Shown: positions 11,701 to 24,000, numbered from the stretch's first letter. The stretch is 64,000 bases of DNA from Eudorina sp. 2006-703-Eu-15 (GCA_003117195.1 BDSI01000007.1:1922001-1986000); one strand, 5' to 3'. Numbers and translations: made by a program. Notes: generated by a model from the letters alone, not told the origin.

Positions 11701-14438
11701 CGCGGCGCGCGACTCCGGGTCCCAGCCCGCTCCGAAACCGCGCATCTGCGCGGCGGGGTCGGCGCCGGCCGCCAACAGCAGCCGCACCGTCGCGACGCAC
11801 GTGGCCACCGCCTCCGCCGCGCCCTCGGCGGGGTAGGCGCCGTCCAGCCGGCCGAACAGCGATGTGGCCGCCAGCATCAGCGGCGTCATGTTGAGGCTGT
11901 TGCGGCCGTTGGGTGAAGCGCCCGCCTGACACCGCGGGTGGGTGGGTGGTGGGGGGGTGGGGGGGTGGGTGGGTGGGTGGGTGGGTGGGTGGGTGGGTGG
12001 GTGGGTGGGTGGGTGGGTGGGTGGGTGGGTGGTGGGTGGGTGGGTGGGTGGGTGGGTGGGTGGGTGGGTGGGTGGGTGGGTGGGTGGGTGGGTGGGTGGG
12101 TGGGTGGGTGGGTGGGTGGGCGGGTGGGTGGGTGGGTGGGTGGGTGGGTGGGAACCAACCAACCAACCAAACATTCTCACTAACCCCCAACCACCTACCC
12201 GGAAGCAAGCGGCCCCTCAGCCACCCACACCCACACCCACAGCCAAGCGCCCACCTCCCACCCTCACCGCGAGCAGCACCTCGAACACGGGATCCACCTC
12301 CGACCCCCAGTTGAGCACGCGCTGCATGGCCGCCGCCGCCAGCAGCGGCTGTACCAGGGCCACACTGCCCAGGGCGGGGTGCTGCACCGCCATAAGGGTC
12401 ACCCCCAGGAGCCGTCTGGGGGGCAGGACGGCAGGAGAGGGCGGAAGGGCAGGAGGGAAAGGGGCCTGAAGTGGGGCTGGGAGGGTGATTGGGGGGAAGG
12501 CAAGGATGGTGAGGGCAGGGGGAGTGGAGTATTATACCCCGGGGGGGTTGTGGTTTGCGGCACAGACTTGGGGTGTCCCCTACGTGCCGTACGGCAGTGG
12601 GCCGTGTACGAACTGTCGGGCGAATGGCAGGCAGTGGGCGGCCGGGGCCCCCTCGGGCCTGACCTCCCGGAGCGGCCCAAGTCGCCCTGGCCAGTCCACG
12701 CCGCCCTATGTCGGACCCAGTCTCTGACAGCTGCTACGCCGCGAGGATGTGCCCCTGGTAAGCTCCCGGGTGCTGACCCCCGTCCTCAACCCCCGACGAG
12801 ACTCCCCTATCAGCTGCAGCGCACTACAAGTGACACGCGCACGCGCGCGGTTTGTATCTTTCCGTTGCTATGCAGGTACCGCGCCACGTTTCTTTTTTCA
12901 ATTTAACCCCTCCACCCCACATCCCACACCACCCTGCGACACACCACCCTGCCATACACCGCCCTTCGACACCCCACCCCCCACCTCGCCCCACCCTTCG
13001 ACACCCCACGCCCCCCCTCGCCCCACCCTGCGACACCCTACCCGGACGTACTTGCCCCACATGGCCTTGAAGCGAAGCACGTTCTCCAGTGCCGGCCCCA
13101 GCAGCGTCGCGTTGGGGGCCACCGCCGCGGGGGCCTGCCGCTGTTCTTGCGGCAGCTGCTGCTGCCGCCCCGGGCCTCCGCCTGCGCCTGCGCCTGCGCC
13201 TCCGCGCCCCTCCATCCTGTCCTGCAGCTCGTCCGCCCTGAACAGCATGTAGCTGCCGGGAATCGCATTGGACGGGTAGAAGCTGGAGGTGGGGAGGTCC
13301 ACGTATTCGGGGGAGTCCCGCAGGTAGGCCTCGAAGTCCCCCGGGGGGGTGGACAGGATGGACATCAGGACACCGCGGGCCTGAGGGGGGAGGGGGAGGG
13401 GGGTTTGGGGTTGGGAGGGGGTTGGGGTTGGGGTTGGGAGGGGGTTGGGGTTGGGGTTGGGAGGGGGTTGGGGTTAGGGTTGGGAGGGGAGGGGGTTGGG
13501 AGGGGAGGGGGTTGGGGCTGGAAGCGGGTGATAGGGTCAGGGATCAGCAGCCGCTTCAGCGCCAGGCGCCGTGCATGTCGGGTCCGATCGTGCGGCCGCA
13601 TGGGGGGCGGTCTCGGAGCGGGACCACGTGACCACGGGGCTGTGAGAGCAGTACGGGAGTACGTGACAACGGGGGTGTGCGTTGCACCCAATGTCGCCAA
13701 GTGTGTGACGCCGGGGCCTTAACGGCGGGCGGTGCTGTGGGAGGGGCATATGCGCCGCAGCGCTGGGCGCTGGGCGGGGACTCACCTGCAGGCCCTGCGC
13801 CCCGCGGGCCCCCTTCAGTCGCGCCATGGCTGCTTGCCGGTTCCCGCGATTCTCTGTCCAGGGGCAGGGCCCAGAACGGCGCGGACAAAATAAGCGGCGC
13901 GGGTATGCGTGTGCATATGCAGCCGTGATCGGGGGATGCCAAGTAAGAGAGACGATCGACCCTTCCGGACGTGGGCCGATCTGCCGCGACGCGTCCGGTC
14001 GCCTCACAGGCGAGGGGGTCCGGATGAAGCCGAGCGGGGGCTGACGGGGCGCGGGCATCAAATCGCGCGAGCAGTCAGGCGTCGACACTTGTGTCTCCCG
14101 TACTGCGAGATAGGGTTTCCACCAGGTGCTGGCGCAGTACGGCAGGTGCGGCAGGTACGGCATATGGATGGATACCTCCCGGCAGCTATCAGGCTGGCCA
14201 CACGTAAACCCGTGGGCACGCACACCGAGCTGTGGACAGCTTCTTCCGGCTGCCGAGCAAGGCTGCCAAGACGGCCCACCGAGCAGACCACCACCCAAGC
14301 AGGCAGAGCACGGCACGTGCGCGAGATCCACAACCACGCGGAGCACCCAGAGCACGGGCGCCCCTACGGCAGACCGTACAAGGCACCGTACGCACCCTGT
14401 ACGTCGTTGAACAGGGCGTCCTCGATCTCCCTCAACAT
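5703..14438 (-). CDS. ankyrin-repeat protein with C-terminal 'FVSHRW' TIR-like domain
   Basis: Exons (transcript order): 14396-14438, 13786-13829, 13052-13380, 12268-12415, 11648-11925, 10776-11388, 10458-10595, 9736-9918, 8749-8862, 8109-8198, 5703-5888 (TAG); phases close to give 721 residues. Residues 139-281 hold ankyrin units (VLLAAGASPNGRNSLNMTPL; VRLLLAAGADPAAQ). Residues 281-485 are Gly/Pro-rich linker. The last 190 residues carry VVVFVSHRWLG (about 569-578), HLWLDYSVVDQD, ALPIYIACCEEFVY, EYWQRAWCLTEQ and YGKLAVEADR, an order I recognise from ankyrin proteins with a TIR-like SHRW module in green algae. No enzymatic or partner role can be read. Weak points: the ATG at 14438 (an upstream exon is possible since the frame stays open to 14456) and the donor at 10458 (GCG|GTGTGC, chosen for phase). 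Introns are packed with minisatellites. Confidence 0.7.
6193..7938. repeat. 1.75-kb CCCCTG hexamer minisatellite in an intron
   Basis: Some 290 degenerate copies of CCCCTG with scattered CCCTG and CCCCCTG variants, inside intron 5889-8108 of the ankyrin/SHRW gene (CAGGGG on the transcribed strand). The unit is six bases, so long open frames (Ala-Pro, Leu-Pro, Gly-Gln, Gly-Arg dipeptides) run through it on both strands, but direct joining of exon 8109-8198 to 5703-5888 (LTEQ|FMHWKL, phase 0) explains the gene without it. It contains dozens of potential AG acceptors. Confidence 0.95.
8287..8407. repeat. 15-bp tandem repeat (AATCTGCGGAACGTC)n
   Basis: About seven to eight copies, the last four nearly perfect, in intron 8199-8748 of the ankyrin/SHRW gene. 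Confidence 0.9.
9339..9733. repeat. (CCCCCT)n polypyrimidine tract
   Basis: About 395 bp of almost pure C/T, immediately downstream of the exon 9736-9918 donor, inside intron 8863-9735. On the transcribed strand it is GGGGGA-rich and could form G-quadruplexes. Confidence 0.95.
11937..12151. repeat. (GGGT)n microsatellite in an ankyrin-gene intron
   Basis: About 50 GGGT units with one GGT and one GGGC interruption, followed by AACC repeats at 12152-12170. It sits just upstream (in transcript terms) of the acceptor of exon 11648-11925, so the transcript reads (ACCC)n before the AG. Confidence 0.95.
12855..12908 (+). repeat. dispersed intronic repeat, family 1, copy C (partial)
   Basis: Reads TTGCTATGCAGGTACCGCGC then CACGTTTCTTTTTTCAATTTAACC: the acceptor-like head and T-rich tail of family 1 without the GTGCCCGGG core. 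It lies in intron 12416-13051 of the ankyrin/SHRW gene, antisense to it. Confidence 0.55.
13384..13519. repeat. G-rich minisatellite (GGGTTGGGGTTGGGA-type)
   Basis: About 135 bp of variants of GGGTTGGGGTTGGGAG inside intron 13381-13785 of the ankyrin/SHRW gene; C-rich on the transcribed strand. It does not match the TTTTAGGG telomere repeat of Chlamydomonas. Confidence 0.85.
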
Positions 14439-14503
14439 CTCCAGGAGGGGAACGGTCTGCGCGTTGTGGGGCCGTCCGGGGGCGGTCACGCTGTGAACGG
14501 TTG

Positions 14504-14539
14504 GCTAAATCCTACCATATCCATATGGTAGGATTTAGC
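14504..14539. repeat. perfect 17-bp inverted repeat (hairpin)
   Basis: GCTAAATCCTACCATAT (14504-14520) and its exact reverse complement (14523-14539) with a 2-base CC spacer. It stands just upstream of the first recognised ankyrin-gene exon, at the left edge of an AT-richer stretch (about 14540-15400). Confidence 0.9.
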
Positions 14540-16492
14540 TGTGCAGGCTCGCTGACAGTCTTCGTTACATCATGGGCTGGATAGCTTCCCTGTGGTCGTT
14601 ACCTACCTGGTAGCTGAACCTTGACGCGTGCACCAGCTGCCCGTTGTCGCGCGCTCGGATGTCAGCGGCTCGTTCGTACTTCGCCTGCCATGATCAGGGT
14701 GACGGAGAAAATCTCAGCAGAGGGCCGGAGTTTCTAGCATAACACAAGGAAAGAGTTTAAAAATACAGGTCTTGAATGGGATTATGGCGCTCGGCTAATA
14801 GTGCGGCAGGACGGTCCTTACTTACCTCGCCGGTCGCCTGCGACGACGAAGCACCGCAGCCCTGCCATAACAAATGTGTTTGTTGGATACGGCTTATTTT
14901 GACCCTTGTCAAGGATTCCGACGTGTGTTTGAACGCGCATTCGGCCCTTGCGGTTCAAACTCACCATTGTGAAGTCGTGTTCCGGAAAGCAGAGTTCGGC
15001 GCTGCGTATGCCGCTTGACGGTGCCCATTTAGCAGCTCCATATAACGTCTTTCATATGGCTGACAAAGTTTTTGCTCGGCTGTTCATCGAAGTCGTTGCG
15101 GAGGAGGAATTCCTGGTCGGTTGCGTTTATACCGGAGTCATAATGCAACGACGAGCTCACACAACCCACAACCCAGCTGCGATGCGAAGACACCGTTTGG
15201 GGCATGCCCTGCGGCGATTTATCGATTCCGTACATGAAGACACCCGTTGAACGTTATGCCCCTCGCCGTCTGCCCCGAGAAGGCACTGTGAATCGTCAGC
15301 TTGCGTCATCTAAATCACGGCGGCATTTCATGCTTGCCTTTCGCGTGCCTGTCATTGCCGATTGCCGTATACATGTACTGCACTCCGCCATCGTATCAAG
15401 TGCTGGCCGGCACTGCTGGTGAATGCCAAGCAGGCGACGAGGGGCTACGCAAGCGGAGACGAGTCAACTGATAGCACAGCTTCGGATTCAAAAGGGGCTG
15501 TTGCCCCTGCCCACCACTGCAGAAAGCACTGCGTCCGGAGGGCCCTCCCCCTGGCCCCACAAATACGGCAACGGCGGATCCCGCCCAGGTAGGAGTACGA
15601 CACAACACGGCGTGGGTCCCTTCCAAATTCGTACCAAGCGTTTGTGGCCAGGGACCGGAAAGACACGCCGCCACGCTCCGTCTGCACGCCTCCCCAGCTC
15701 CCCTCAACTAACCTCAAACCCAGTCGGACACACGGTTCAACCGCCTACCTATCCACGAGCCCACACTCTACTTAACCACCTACCGGACCAGCAGTCCATG
15801 CAGTCGACGCCAAGCAACGCATGAAGGTAAATGAAGGTGATGGAAGACAACATTATGCCCCCCTCCTGGAAGCCAACACCCCAGCTGAAGAACCTCAGCG
15901 GCCCCGCGATGTTCTCTCCTCGCACCGTACGACTTACCGGCCGAGCAGCCAGTCAACCACTGCCGTGCCAATACGCACGAACCCCGTCCCGACACGCCTA
16001 TGCAGCGACAAAGCACAGCACAGCACAGCGCAGCACAGCACAGCGCCTTGTACCGCTGGCTGCCAGCCGACGGCCGGCCGGCACACACACCCCTGCGGTA
16101 CGGCGACGTCCCGGCACCAGCACACCACCAAATAACGCCCGCCCGCAACCCCCCGTGGGGTGACAACGACAGGCATCCCACCGACGGGGAGGCGGCGGGG
16201 GATGACCGCACACCAACTAACCAACCAATCAACCCGTGCGTGCGGTGCGGTCGCATCCCCACACTGTCACGCGACCGCACGCATCCAGCCTCAAATCTCC
16301 CTCTTGTTGCCTCGGGTGAAAATCCGGACTTGTACGGCAACCCGGCGTTACAGGCGCCCCGCTGTGACTGCGGCCGCCGGCGCCCCTTCCCTCCCCCTCC
16401 AGTACTCCTCAAAGCGATGCAAGCGACGCCGCCATCGCGGCCGCGGGCGCCCCCGCTCGGGTACCCAGTAACACTCTGCCGCGGATCACCAG

Positions 16493-16577
16493 CCTGAGCT
16501 GAGCTGAGCTGAGCTGAGCTGAGCTGCGCTGCGCTGAGCTGCGTTGGGTTGGGTTGGGTTGGGTTGGGTTGGGTTGG
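16493..16577. repeat. (GAGCT)n followed by (GGGTT)n pentamer arrays
   Basis: About eight to nine GAGCT-type units merge into six to seven GGGTT units. Similar GGGTT units recur, as an inverted pair, at 62560-62610. Confidence 0.9.
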
Positions 16578-17612
16578 GACGCTATATATCAATAGTTGCT
16601 CTGAACGACGCACGCCACGGGTGACACGTGGCCCCTCGGCCGCGGACCACACTGCGACCCCGACACGGCAGACCCCGGCACACACACACAGCGAAGCGAC
16701 CACACACCTTCCCGGGAGGGGGGAGGCTGCCGAGCGCAACACCGGCTCGACAGTCGACACGCATGCGCGGGCGCGACGCGCACACGGGGGCGCGTGCACC
16801 CTCCCTCCCTCCCTTGGCGCCCTCCCTCCCTCCCACCCTTGTTGCCCTCCGGCGCACCGTACTCCCGAGTGTGTGCGGCACAGCACCAACGCGAGACAGG
16901 CGGCTGGCTGGCTGGCTCGTTCGTGCGCCGGTCTGCCGACTGCGCGGCATGGTACGGTACGGTGCGGCACAAGACAGTACGGCACGGCGCACGCGGCTCA
17001 GCTGCGGCGGTAGGCGCAACATCCATGCCATCCACGAGAGGAGAGGTGCGGGGGCGGGGGCGGGGGCGCTCCGCCATCGTGTGTGTGGCCGCACCGGGGG
17101 CCCAGGGCTGGGCAGGCAGCCGCCCGCGCGCGGGGGACCGCCGAGCATGTCCGCCCCAACACCACCAACCCAGCATGCGTTCGCATAGATAGGTCCATGC
17201 GGGCGGGGCCGCTCGGCCAAATGATCGCCTCGGGTGGGTGGGGTGCTGCCGGATCCCGACTCGCTGCAGCGGCAGCCTCGAAAGGGCCGCAGCCGCAAGG
17301 CCGGGACGGGCAAGACTGGCGTGGTGCTGTGCCATGATGAGATGCGCGCCTGGACGGTGGAGTATTGGTGGGTGGGTGGGTTGTTGTACCGCCGCAGGCA
17401 AGAGCAGCAGGAAGCGATCCCCCGCGGCGAAGCCGCAAAGTGGGGGACGGACGTGGGAGGCGCACATGGCGCCGCGACATTGCATGCGCAATTGAGCATC
17501 GTAACCCCAACCAACCGCAGCAACCAACCGCAGCAATCACCGTACAAGCACACCGTCAACCGCCGCACAACTGCCTGGTCAAGCACAACGCCAAGCGATG
17601 TAATGCAATGTG

Positions 17613-17683
17613 ATGCCATGCCATGCCATGCCACGCCATGCCATGCCATGCCATGCCATGCCATGCCATGCCATGCCATCTAA
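17613..17683. repeat. (CCATG)n pentamer array
   Basis: About fourteen CCATG units, one reading CCACG; CATG-rich and self-complementary. Confidence 0.92.
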
Positions 17684-19948
17684 TGTAATGTGTCGCCATT
17701 CGCGGTCGCTCCGAACCCGGAACCGCGGAAGGGCGGCCAGCCCAACCAACTCAACGGCCCCTCAACGACCCCTCAGCGCGACTTTCAACTCATCGCGTGC
17801 GCTCCTCTGTACGGCACACAGCGGCGCTGCCTCACCATCATGGGCTCACCAGACTTTCCGGCAGGGCATGCGACATGAGGCACACCCGCACCGCACCGCG
17901 CCGCGCCGCGCCGCGCCGTGCCGTGCGACGCGACAGGACAGGACGCGACGGTTGCAGGTAAGGCCGCAGTTATCGCAGCATGACTATCCCTCCCACATAG
18001 AGGGAGGGATGGACACCCAACAACGCGCAGCATACTACACGCAACGGTTGCATAGCAACGCGCAACCCATCTACTCGTCCGGTGTGGCTTCTGGTGGCCG
18101 CGTTGAGCAGGGTCATGAATGCTGTCAAGGTCCAAATGAATAGCGGCCGTGGAACCCTCATCCGTGCCCTCCCTACCCCTCCCATGCACGCACAACATAT
18201 GTATCATATGAAGCAGTATGTGTTCCCCATCGCGCGCGCGCCCGTCGCTGACCGCCAGCCATCATCGCACACCCGCAACAACACCCCCACAAGGCGCTCA
18301 TCAGTAACCTCAGATCAGTCAGTCAGGCGCAAATCCCACCAAACGGCTTCCGTGTTTGTGCGTTGCTGATTCCGTGATTGTTATTATTATTGTTGTCGTC
18401 GCGGCTGGCCCCATCAGGAGAAGTTCGCTTGCAGATCACGCCACAAGAGGGAGAGCCTTCACATAACGTACGGCAACCATGCACGGCAGCAGTGCAAACA
18501 GCGGATGACACGGCAGGCCTGGCCTGGTCTGGCCTCGCCTGGCCCCGGGCATCCTCAAGACGTCTTGAACAGTACGACACGGGCCGTGAAGAGGTCCACG
18601 CGGCCAAAGCCACGCGCGGGACGTTTCATGTTTCTGTGCCTTTGAACAGTGTCTCGCACACGAAAGCGAGCACCGCCGCGGACCAGCGGGGCGGTGGAGG
18701 AATTCGGACTCCTATTGGTGGGTCCGCGCGGTCGTCTCGCCTCCGCGCTCGGCGCGGGGGCCCGCCTTGCACGGCTGCGACCACTTCGGCCGTACCAACC
18801 ACTAACCAACCACTAACCAACCATCCCAGGAGCATTTCCCGCCAAAACGCCCGCCATACCGCCAGCACCGCTCGACAAGGTACCCGCACCTCATGGAAGC
18901 GTGCCGGCAGCAGGCAAATACTGCAGTACATTATGGCATGGGAATTATGAAACTATGCGTGGCGCCGGCGGGCTGGGGACCGACCCGCGGGTTGCGACCG
19001 GCCGGTGCACACGCGGGCGGGTCCCGGCTCGCCGGCCGGTGTGCACGACGCCCCCGGGGGGACGGAGGGGGATCACGGACGCGCCCAAGATCTCGCGGCC
19101 CGCTGGGCGGCCCCGGCTAAGTCTCACCGGGACACCGCCGCCCGACCGACACTGACCCATGGGTCATCACCCGCCCTTTGCGTCCGTCCCCAAATGCTCC
19201 ACAGCCCGCTGCCCGCTCTCCAGCGACCGCCAGCCGCCATGGTAACAAGGGCAACCTAGGCGGGACCCATGGGTCAGCATCATCGCCCTTCCCTATTTCC
19301 CTCTCTACCACCTCCTCCTCGCCTAACCCCCGCCACGACCTCCAGCAGCAGCACCGCCTCCTCCTCCTCGTCTACCTCCTCCCCATCAACACCTCCTGCT
19401 CCACCACCTGCTCCACGTCCTCCTCCATCTCCTAACGCACTCGCTGTGTGATGAGCCGACGGTGGTAGCTCGTCCATTAGAAACAGCTTAGACAAAGCCC
19501 CCAAACTAAAAACTGCACGACACGACCGCGCGACGCACCCAGGCTGGGGCGGCCGCGAGCGATACCCCATCGTGCTGTACGGCAAACCGTACGGCCCCCT
19601 AAGGAAAAACTCTTCAAAAGCGGACAACGCCAGCCCCGTCCCTCGTCCCTGCACCCCCTGCCTTCACACGCGCGATCACGCCGCTCCAAGGGCACCGGTT
19701 TGCGTTCTGACGGAGCCGAGCAGCTGTTTGTGTTCTGCAATCGAAGGCCGGCGGCACGCCGACAGGCGCTGATGCATGCTAAGCGCGCCCGCGCCACGTG
19801 CCAGCCGGTGCGGCACAGCGCTGCCGCGGCTCCGGCGCCGTACAAAACCTGACACCACCACCACCACCACCACCACAGATTCCGATTCCGCACAGAAATT
19901 CGAGTGGGTCTTCTCGCGTAACGCAACCGGCGCACATGCACGTCTAAA

Positions 19949-20046
19949 TAAACACACACACACACACACACACATACATCAGGCGGCTGCCTAAATAAGA
20001 CACATACATCAGGCGGCTGCCTAAATAACACACATACATCAGGCGG
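19949..20046. repeat. tandem ~31-bp repeat with CA tract
   Basis: Three copies of CACATACATCAGGCGGCTGC plus CTAAATAA, preceded by a short (CA)n. Confidence 0.88.
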
Positions 20047-20153
20047 CTTCCTCGCTAAAGAAACGCAGGGGCGTCGTAATCCAGCTGCGGAACAATCGGC
20101 CGGCAATCTCGCCGTCGCCGTCACATGCGGATAAAGTAAAGAAGGGTACGGCC

Positions 20154-20273
20154 CTGGGCCGCCGACCTGACAGCCCCCAACCAGTGACCAAACATCGTCT
20201 CCTAGCCACCCAATCATCCTACTGAACACCATCATTGGAAGTAACCCCCTGTTGTGTTGCACAGCTAGTCCCC
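20154..20273 (+). repeat. ~118-bp dispersed duplicate, copy A
   Basis: From CTGGGCCGCCGACCTGACAG to GTTGCACAGCTAGTCCC. Copy B at 26736-26851 is near-identical (a few substitutions and a 2-base indel) in the same orientation, 6.5 kb away inside an intron of the receptor kinase. This copy lies downstream of the kinase stop codon. Confidence 0.9.
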
Positions 20274-20583
20274 CTTCCTCACATGGACACCGTCCCGGGA
20301 CCGTCGAAAGGCGACCCCACCGCTGCCGCCATCTGGCGGCGGTGGTGTTGGGTTATGCAATACGCACGCGCCGTCCAGCCAAATGCACACAACAGCGCCA
20401 TCGCCCTACCATCCGCACAGGTTTGACCGCATGCGGTTTATTAAAAAAGACAGACAGACAGTCAGACAGTCAGTCAGTCAGAAGATGCTACGGGCTCCAG
20501 AACCGCCTTTTCTCCCTTCGTGTATGCGTGTGAATGCGTGTGTGTGTGTTTCATATCTGTGTGTGCATGTGTATGTGTGTGTT

Positions 20584-20687
20584 AAAGAGAACTGAGCCGC
20601 GAGAAGTGAAGTCCAGCGCAATAGCCGATGTTGTGTGTGTGTGTGTACGTGTGTGTAAAAGAGAACTGAGCCGCGAGAAGCGAAGAG
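20584..20687 (+). repeat. TG-linked dispersed repeat, two tandem copies
   Basis: AAGAGAACTGAGCCGCGAGA occurs at about 20585 and again at about 20660, each flanked by TG runs; a third partial GAGCCGCGG lies at 20705. Related copies stand at 5431-5468, 41655-41700 and 49236-49286, nearly all touching a TG/CA microsatellite. Confidence 0.8.
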
Positions 20688-20929
20688 TGTGTGTGTGTGT
20701 AATTGAGCCGCGGTGTGGGTGTTTGTGGGGGGCCGGTGCGGGATGCGGCCGCTGCCGGCGGCTGTACGGCGCTCACGGCCCTCACGGCGCCCTCAGGACC
20801 GCAAAAATCCGGCGACCCGCCTGTCGTGTCCTGGCCGTACAGCTGCTCGTACACTGCCGTATATACCTTCGTCCAAGGACGCGTGCGCGGCTCCTGCACC
20901 ACCACAAGGTCCAGTCCGACAAGTTGTTG

Positions 20930-20934
20930 TTACA
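20930..20934 (-). terminator. TGTAA polyadenylation signal of the receptor kinase gene
   Basis: Minus-strand TGTAA 132 bases downstream of the kinase stop codon. It is the nearest such motif and gives a short, plausible 3' UTR. Confidence 0.5.
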
Positions 20935-21065
20935 CTTTGCATGTTGGCTGCAGGAGGCCTACGAGTGGCAAAGGCAAACAACCCGTGAGCGACTACGAGG
21001 AACCATTGGTGAGCAAGCCGGCGAACCCACCCTCTCAGCTAGCCAAGGCCCCCATCCGCCTGCCG

Positions 21066-24000
21066 CTACTGCATCTCCAACTGGGTGATAGTGAGGGTGA
21101 GCTCCTTGACCACCTCCGCCGCGCTAGGCCGGTCCCGCGGCCGGTGAGCCCAACACGCCTGGATCAGCCGGGCCAGACGCGGAGGGCACCTGCAGCACGC
21201 AGCCCATCGCGGGGTACAGGTCAGCGGGGACCGGGGAGTCTTCCTTCGGCTGTGTTTCATGGCGCGTGGGGCGGGGGACGCGGTTCATGGCCAGTACCGG
21301 ATATTGCAGGTGACCTAGTAAGTGTACATTGCAGGCTACTTGGAAAGTGTGTTTTCCCCCGGGGTGGCTCGATTGGGTCACTAGCCCAACCACGCCCTCA
21401 CTTGTCTTGGGGCGGCATGGCCGGTCGGGCCCTGTTGACGTGCACGTTGTAGGCGATAGCGACGTCCCTCATGTTGTGCCATGGCGGCTGCCGGGTGAAG
21501 AGCTCCCACATGATCCTGCGGAGGGTCGGTGAGCCCCGCATCCATCATCCGGGTGACATATCGTGAAGCACTGGACGCCCCCCGCCGCGGCCCTCTGCCC
21601 CCGCCCCAGCTTCGTTCCGGGCTTGATTTTTCTTAGTACCCGTCCCCGGCCCGGCCCCGCGCTGCCACAGCCACAGCCCTGGCCCCACGCAGCCACAGCC
21701 ACAGTCCCGCGCCCCGGCCTCACATGCCCAGCGAGTAGACGTCCGAGCGGTCTGTCAGGTGCTTGACGTGCTGGTCGAAGACCTCGGGGGGCAGGTAGGG
21801 GGTGGTGCCCGCCTCCAGGTTGCGAGTGGACAGATGAGTGCGTAGCTTGTAGCGGGCCAGGCCGAAGTCGGCGATCTTGGCGTGGCCGTTCATGTCGATC
21901 AAGATGTTGGAGGGCTTCAGATCCCTGCGGGGGGGCACAGACGGGGGTGGGGGGTGGGGGTATAGGAGATGGGCAGACACTGCAAACTGCGCTGCTGCCA
22001 GAGCGACGATTTGACTGGACAAATCGGGGGTTGGGGTGGGCGGGGGAAGGGAAAAGGGGGGCTACGGTGCACAGTTGCGCTGACCGTCCCGTGGATCCAG
22101 GATCCGCTGGGGGCCGGAAGCTGGGGGCGTGCGCGCGCAGCGGGGGAAAGGATGCAGGGCCCCCTTGGAACGCCCAGTCACCCAGCCACCCAGCCGCGCA
22201 GCCACCCACCCACCGGTGCAATATGGTGGGGTGCAAGTAGGCCAGCCCCAGCGCGACGTCGCGGGCCAGCCCCAGCAGCTTCAGCGGGCTGTGGTCCCCG
22301 TGGGGGTGGTAGATGAAGTCGTGCAGGGAGCACACCAGCAGCTCCTCCACCAGGAACACCTGCGCGCCGCACAGGGTGGGGTCAGGGCCAACTTCGGGTA
22401 AGTAAAGCCAGTAGTAGGGTCAGGGCCAGCGACAAGCGCAGGGCCAGTAGGGCCAGGCGCAGGGCCAAGACCCTTGCCGGTGCCGAGGCCGGGCGGTGGA
22501 AGGGCGATGCACGCACATGCTGTGCGCAGGCCGCTGCGCCCGCACCCATACGACACCCGTGTGGCATGTGTACGAATGTGGTCGTACCTGGGGCGGTCGC
22601 AGGCACCCGCCGTAGCACCGCACGATGTTGGGGTGCCGGGCGCGGGTCAGGATGGCCATCTCCTGCGGCAGCGGCGGCGGAGGCAGCGGCGGCGGAGGGC
22701 AGCCCGGCGGGCAGTTGCAGACGGCCGGCAACGGGCAACAGCAAGGGATGTGCACCCCACCGACTGAACTTTGTACGAATGCTGTCATTAAAAGGGCCAC
22801 GGTCCGTCAATGTGCTCTGCACAGCGCTGCAAGGAGGGTCTATGACGGCGGGACCGGTCTACCGGGTGCGGTCGGCCAGGCATCAATGGCGCCCAGCCGG
22901 CCACGGGGCCAGCCTGCCTGCCACACATACACACACGCACACGCAGCCAGCAAACGCAACATCTTCACCGGCCAGTTCCATCGCCTTTTGCGCGTCATCA
23001 CCTCCGTCGACAACTTCTGCATCGAGATTGCCCACCTCATCCGCGCCCTCGAAGCCCAAGGATATGCCCGACAGCAAATGTTGGCGCGCCTCCATTCCCT
23101 GCTCAATGCCGCTCCCCACGCATTCTACTTCGCCCGGCGGACTACCCATCCTGACATCGTCGCGGTCGTACGCCGCCACCTTGCCGGCCCCGCCCCCTCC
23201 ACCGCTAACCACTGATATCCACTGAGCGCCCCACATCCCACGTGTACCCACAACGTCACAACCTCCACGCGTTCCGCGGGGTATCACATGATGCCGGGCA
23301 GTCAACTCGGCCATTTTCCACGGCCATATCTACATTCGCCCACCCACCGGCTGAACCCCGCAACGCACTCCATCGCCTCCCCCACCTCTCCCACTCTGCC
23401 GGCCTTTCCCACCCCACCCACAACGCTTGGACCGGTGCCCCGCATGCATACGGGCATCCCGTCCATGACCGGGATCGGTGGGGAGCCAACCTTTCCTCTG
23501 GCCCGCTACCCGGATCACACCCGCATTGTCCGCACATATGTCATTACCCCACCGGTCGCTGGTACACTGGCGTCCCTTCCGTACATTACCGTACTGCACC
23601 CATACCGCGTTCGTACGCGTCCCTGCCTACAAATCCCTCCTTCCGCGCTTCTCATCCGTAGCCGCGCCACCACCATAGTAACCTCTTTGCTTTCATCCTG
23701 TTTGCTTTCACCTTGTTTAGTTACTGTAATTTGTCTTGCTCCCTTCCACTTTGCCTAACAACTTGCTTCCTTCCGCGTTCCCGCATGATGGACGACCGAC
23801 GCTGCTTCCGTGGGGGCTGTCACCATACATTCGTCATACATTTTACAGGTCGGTAACTAATCCGTTTGCGTGCGTCGTGCGTCTCCGTATTTAGTATTTG
23901 CGGTATGATTTGCCTTGCGGTGGTGGCGCGGCTGCCTTGTCCGCGCGCCTGCATATGGTAAGTTTTTTCCTCGCAGGTTCTATGGTAAGTATATTGATAC

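Larger units (their letters stand above)
14540..20929. other. repeat-rich intergenic region, no convincing gene
   Basis: About 6.4 kb. The part to about 15400 is AT-richer than its surroundings and may be an old insertion; the rest is GC-rich with several simple repeats listed separately. Open frames exist on both strands but none shows a recognisable domain, a consistent exon chain or strand-specific coding texture. Confidence 0.55.

Noticed and set aside
11939..12180. Open frames encoding Gly-Trp-Val-Gly and Pro-Thr-His-Pro repeats
   Set aside because: Products of the GGGT microsatellite in an intron.
13384..13519. Interstitial telomere repeat
   Set aside because: The units are GGGTTGGGGTTGGGA variants, not the TTTTAGGG or TTTAGGG expected for green algae.
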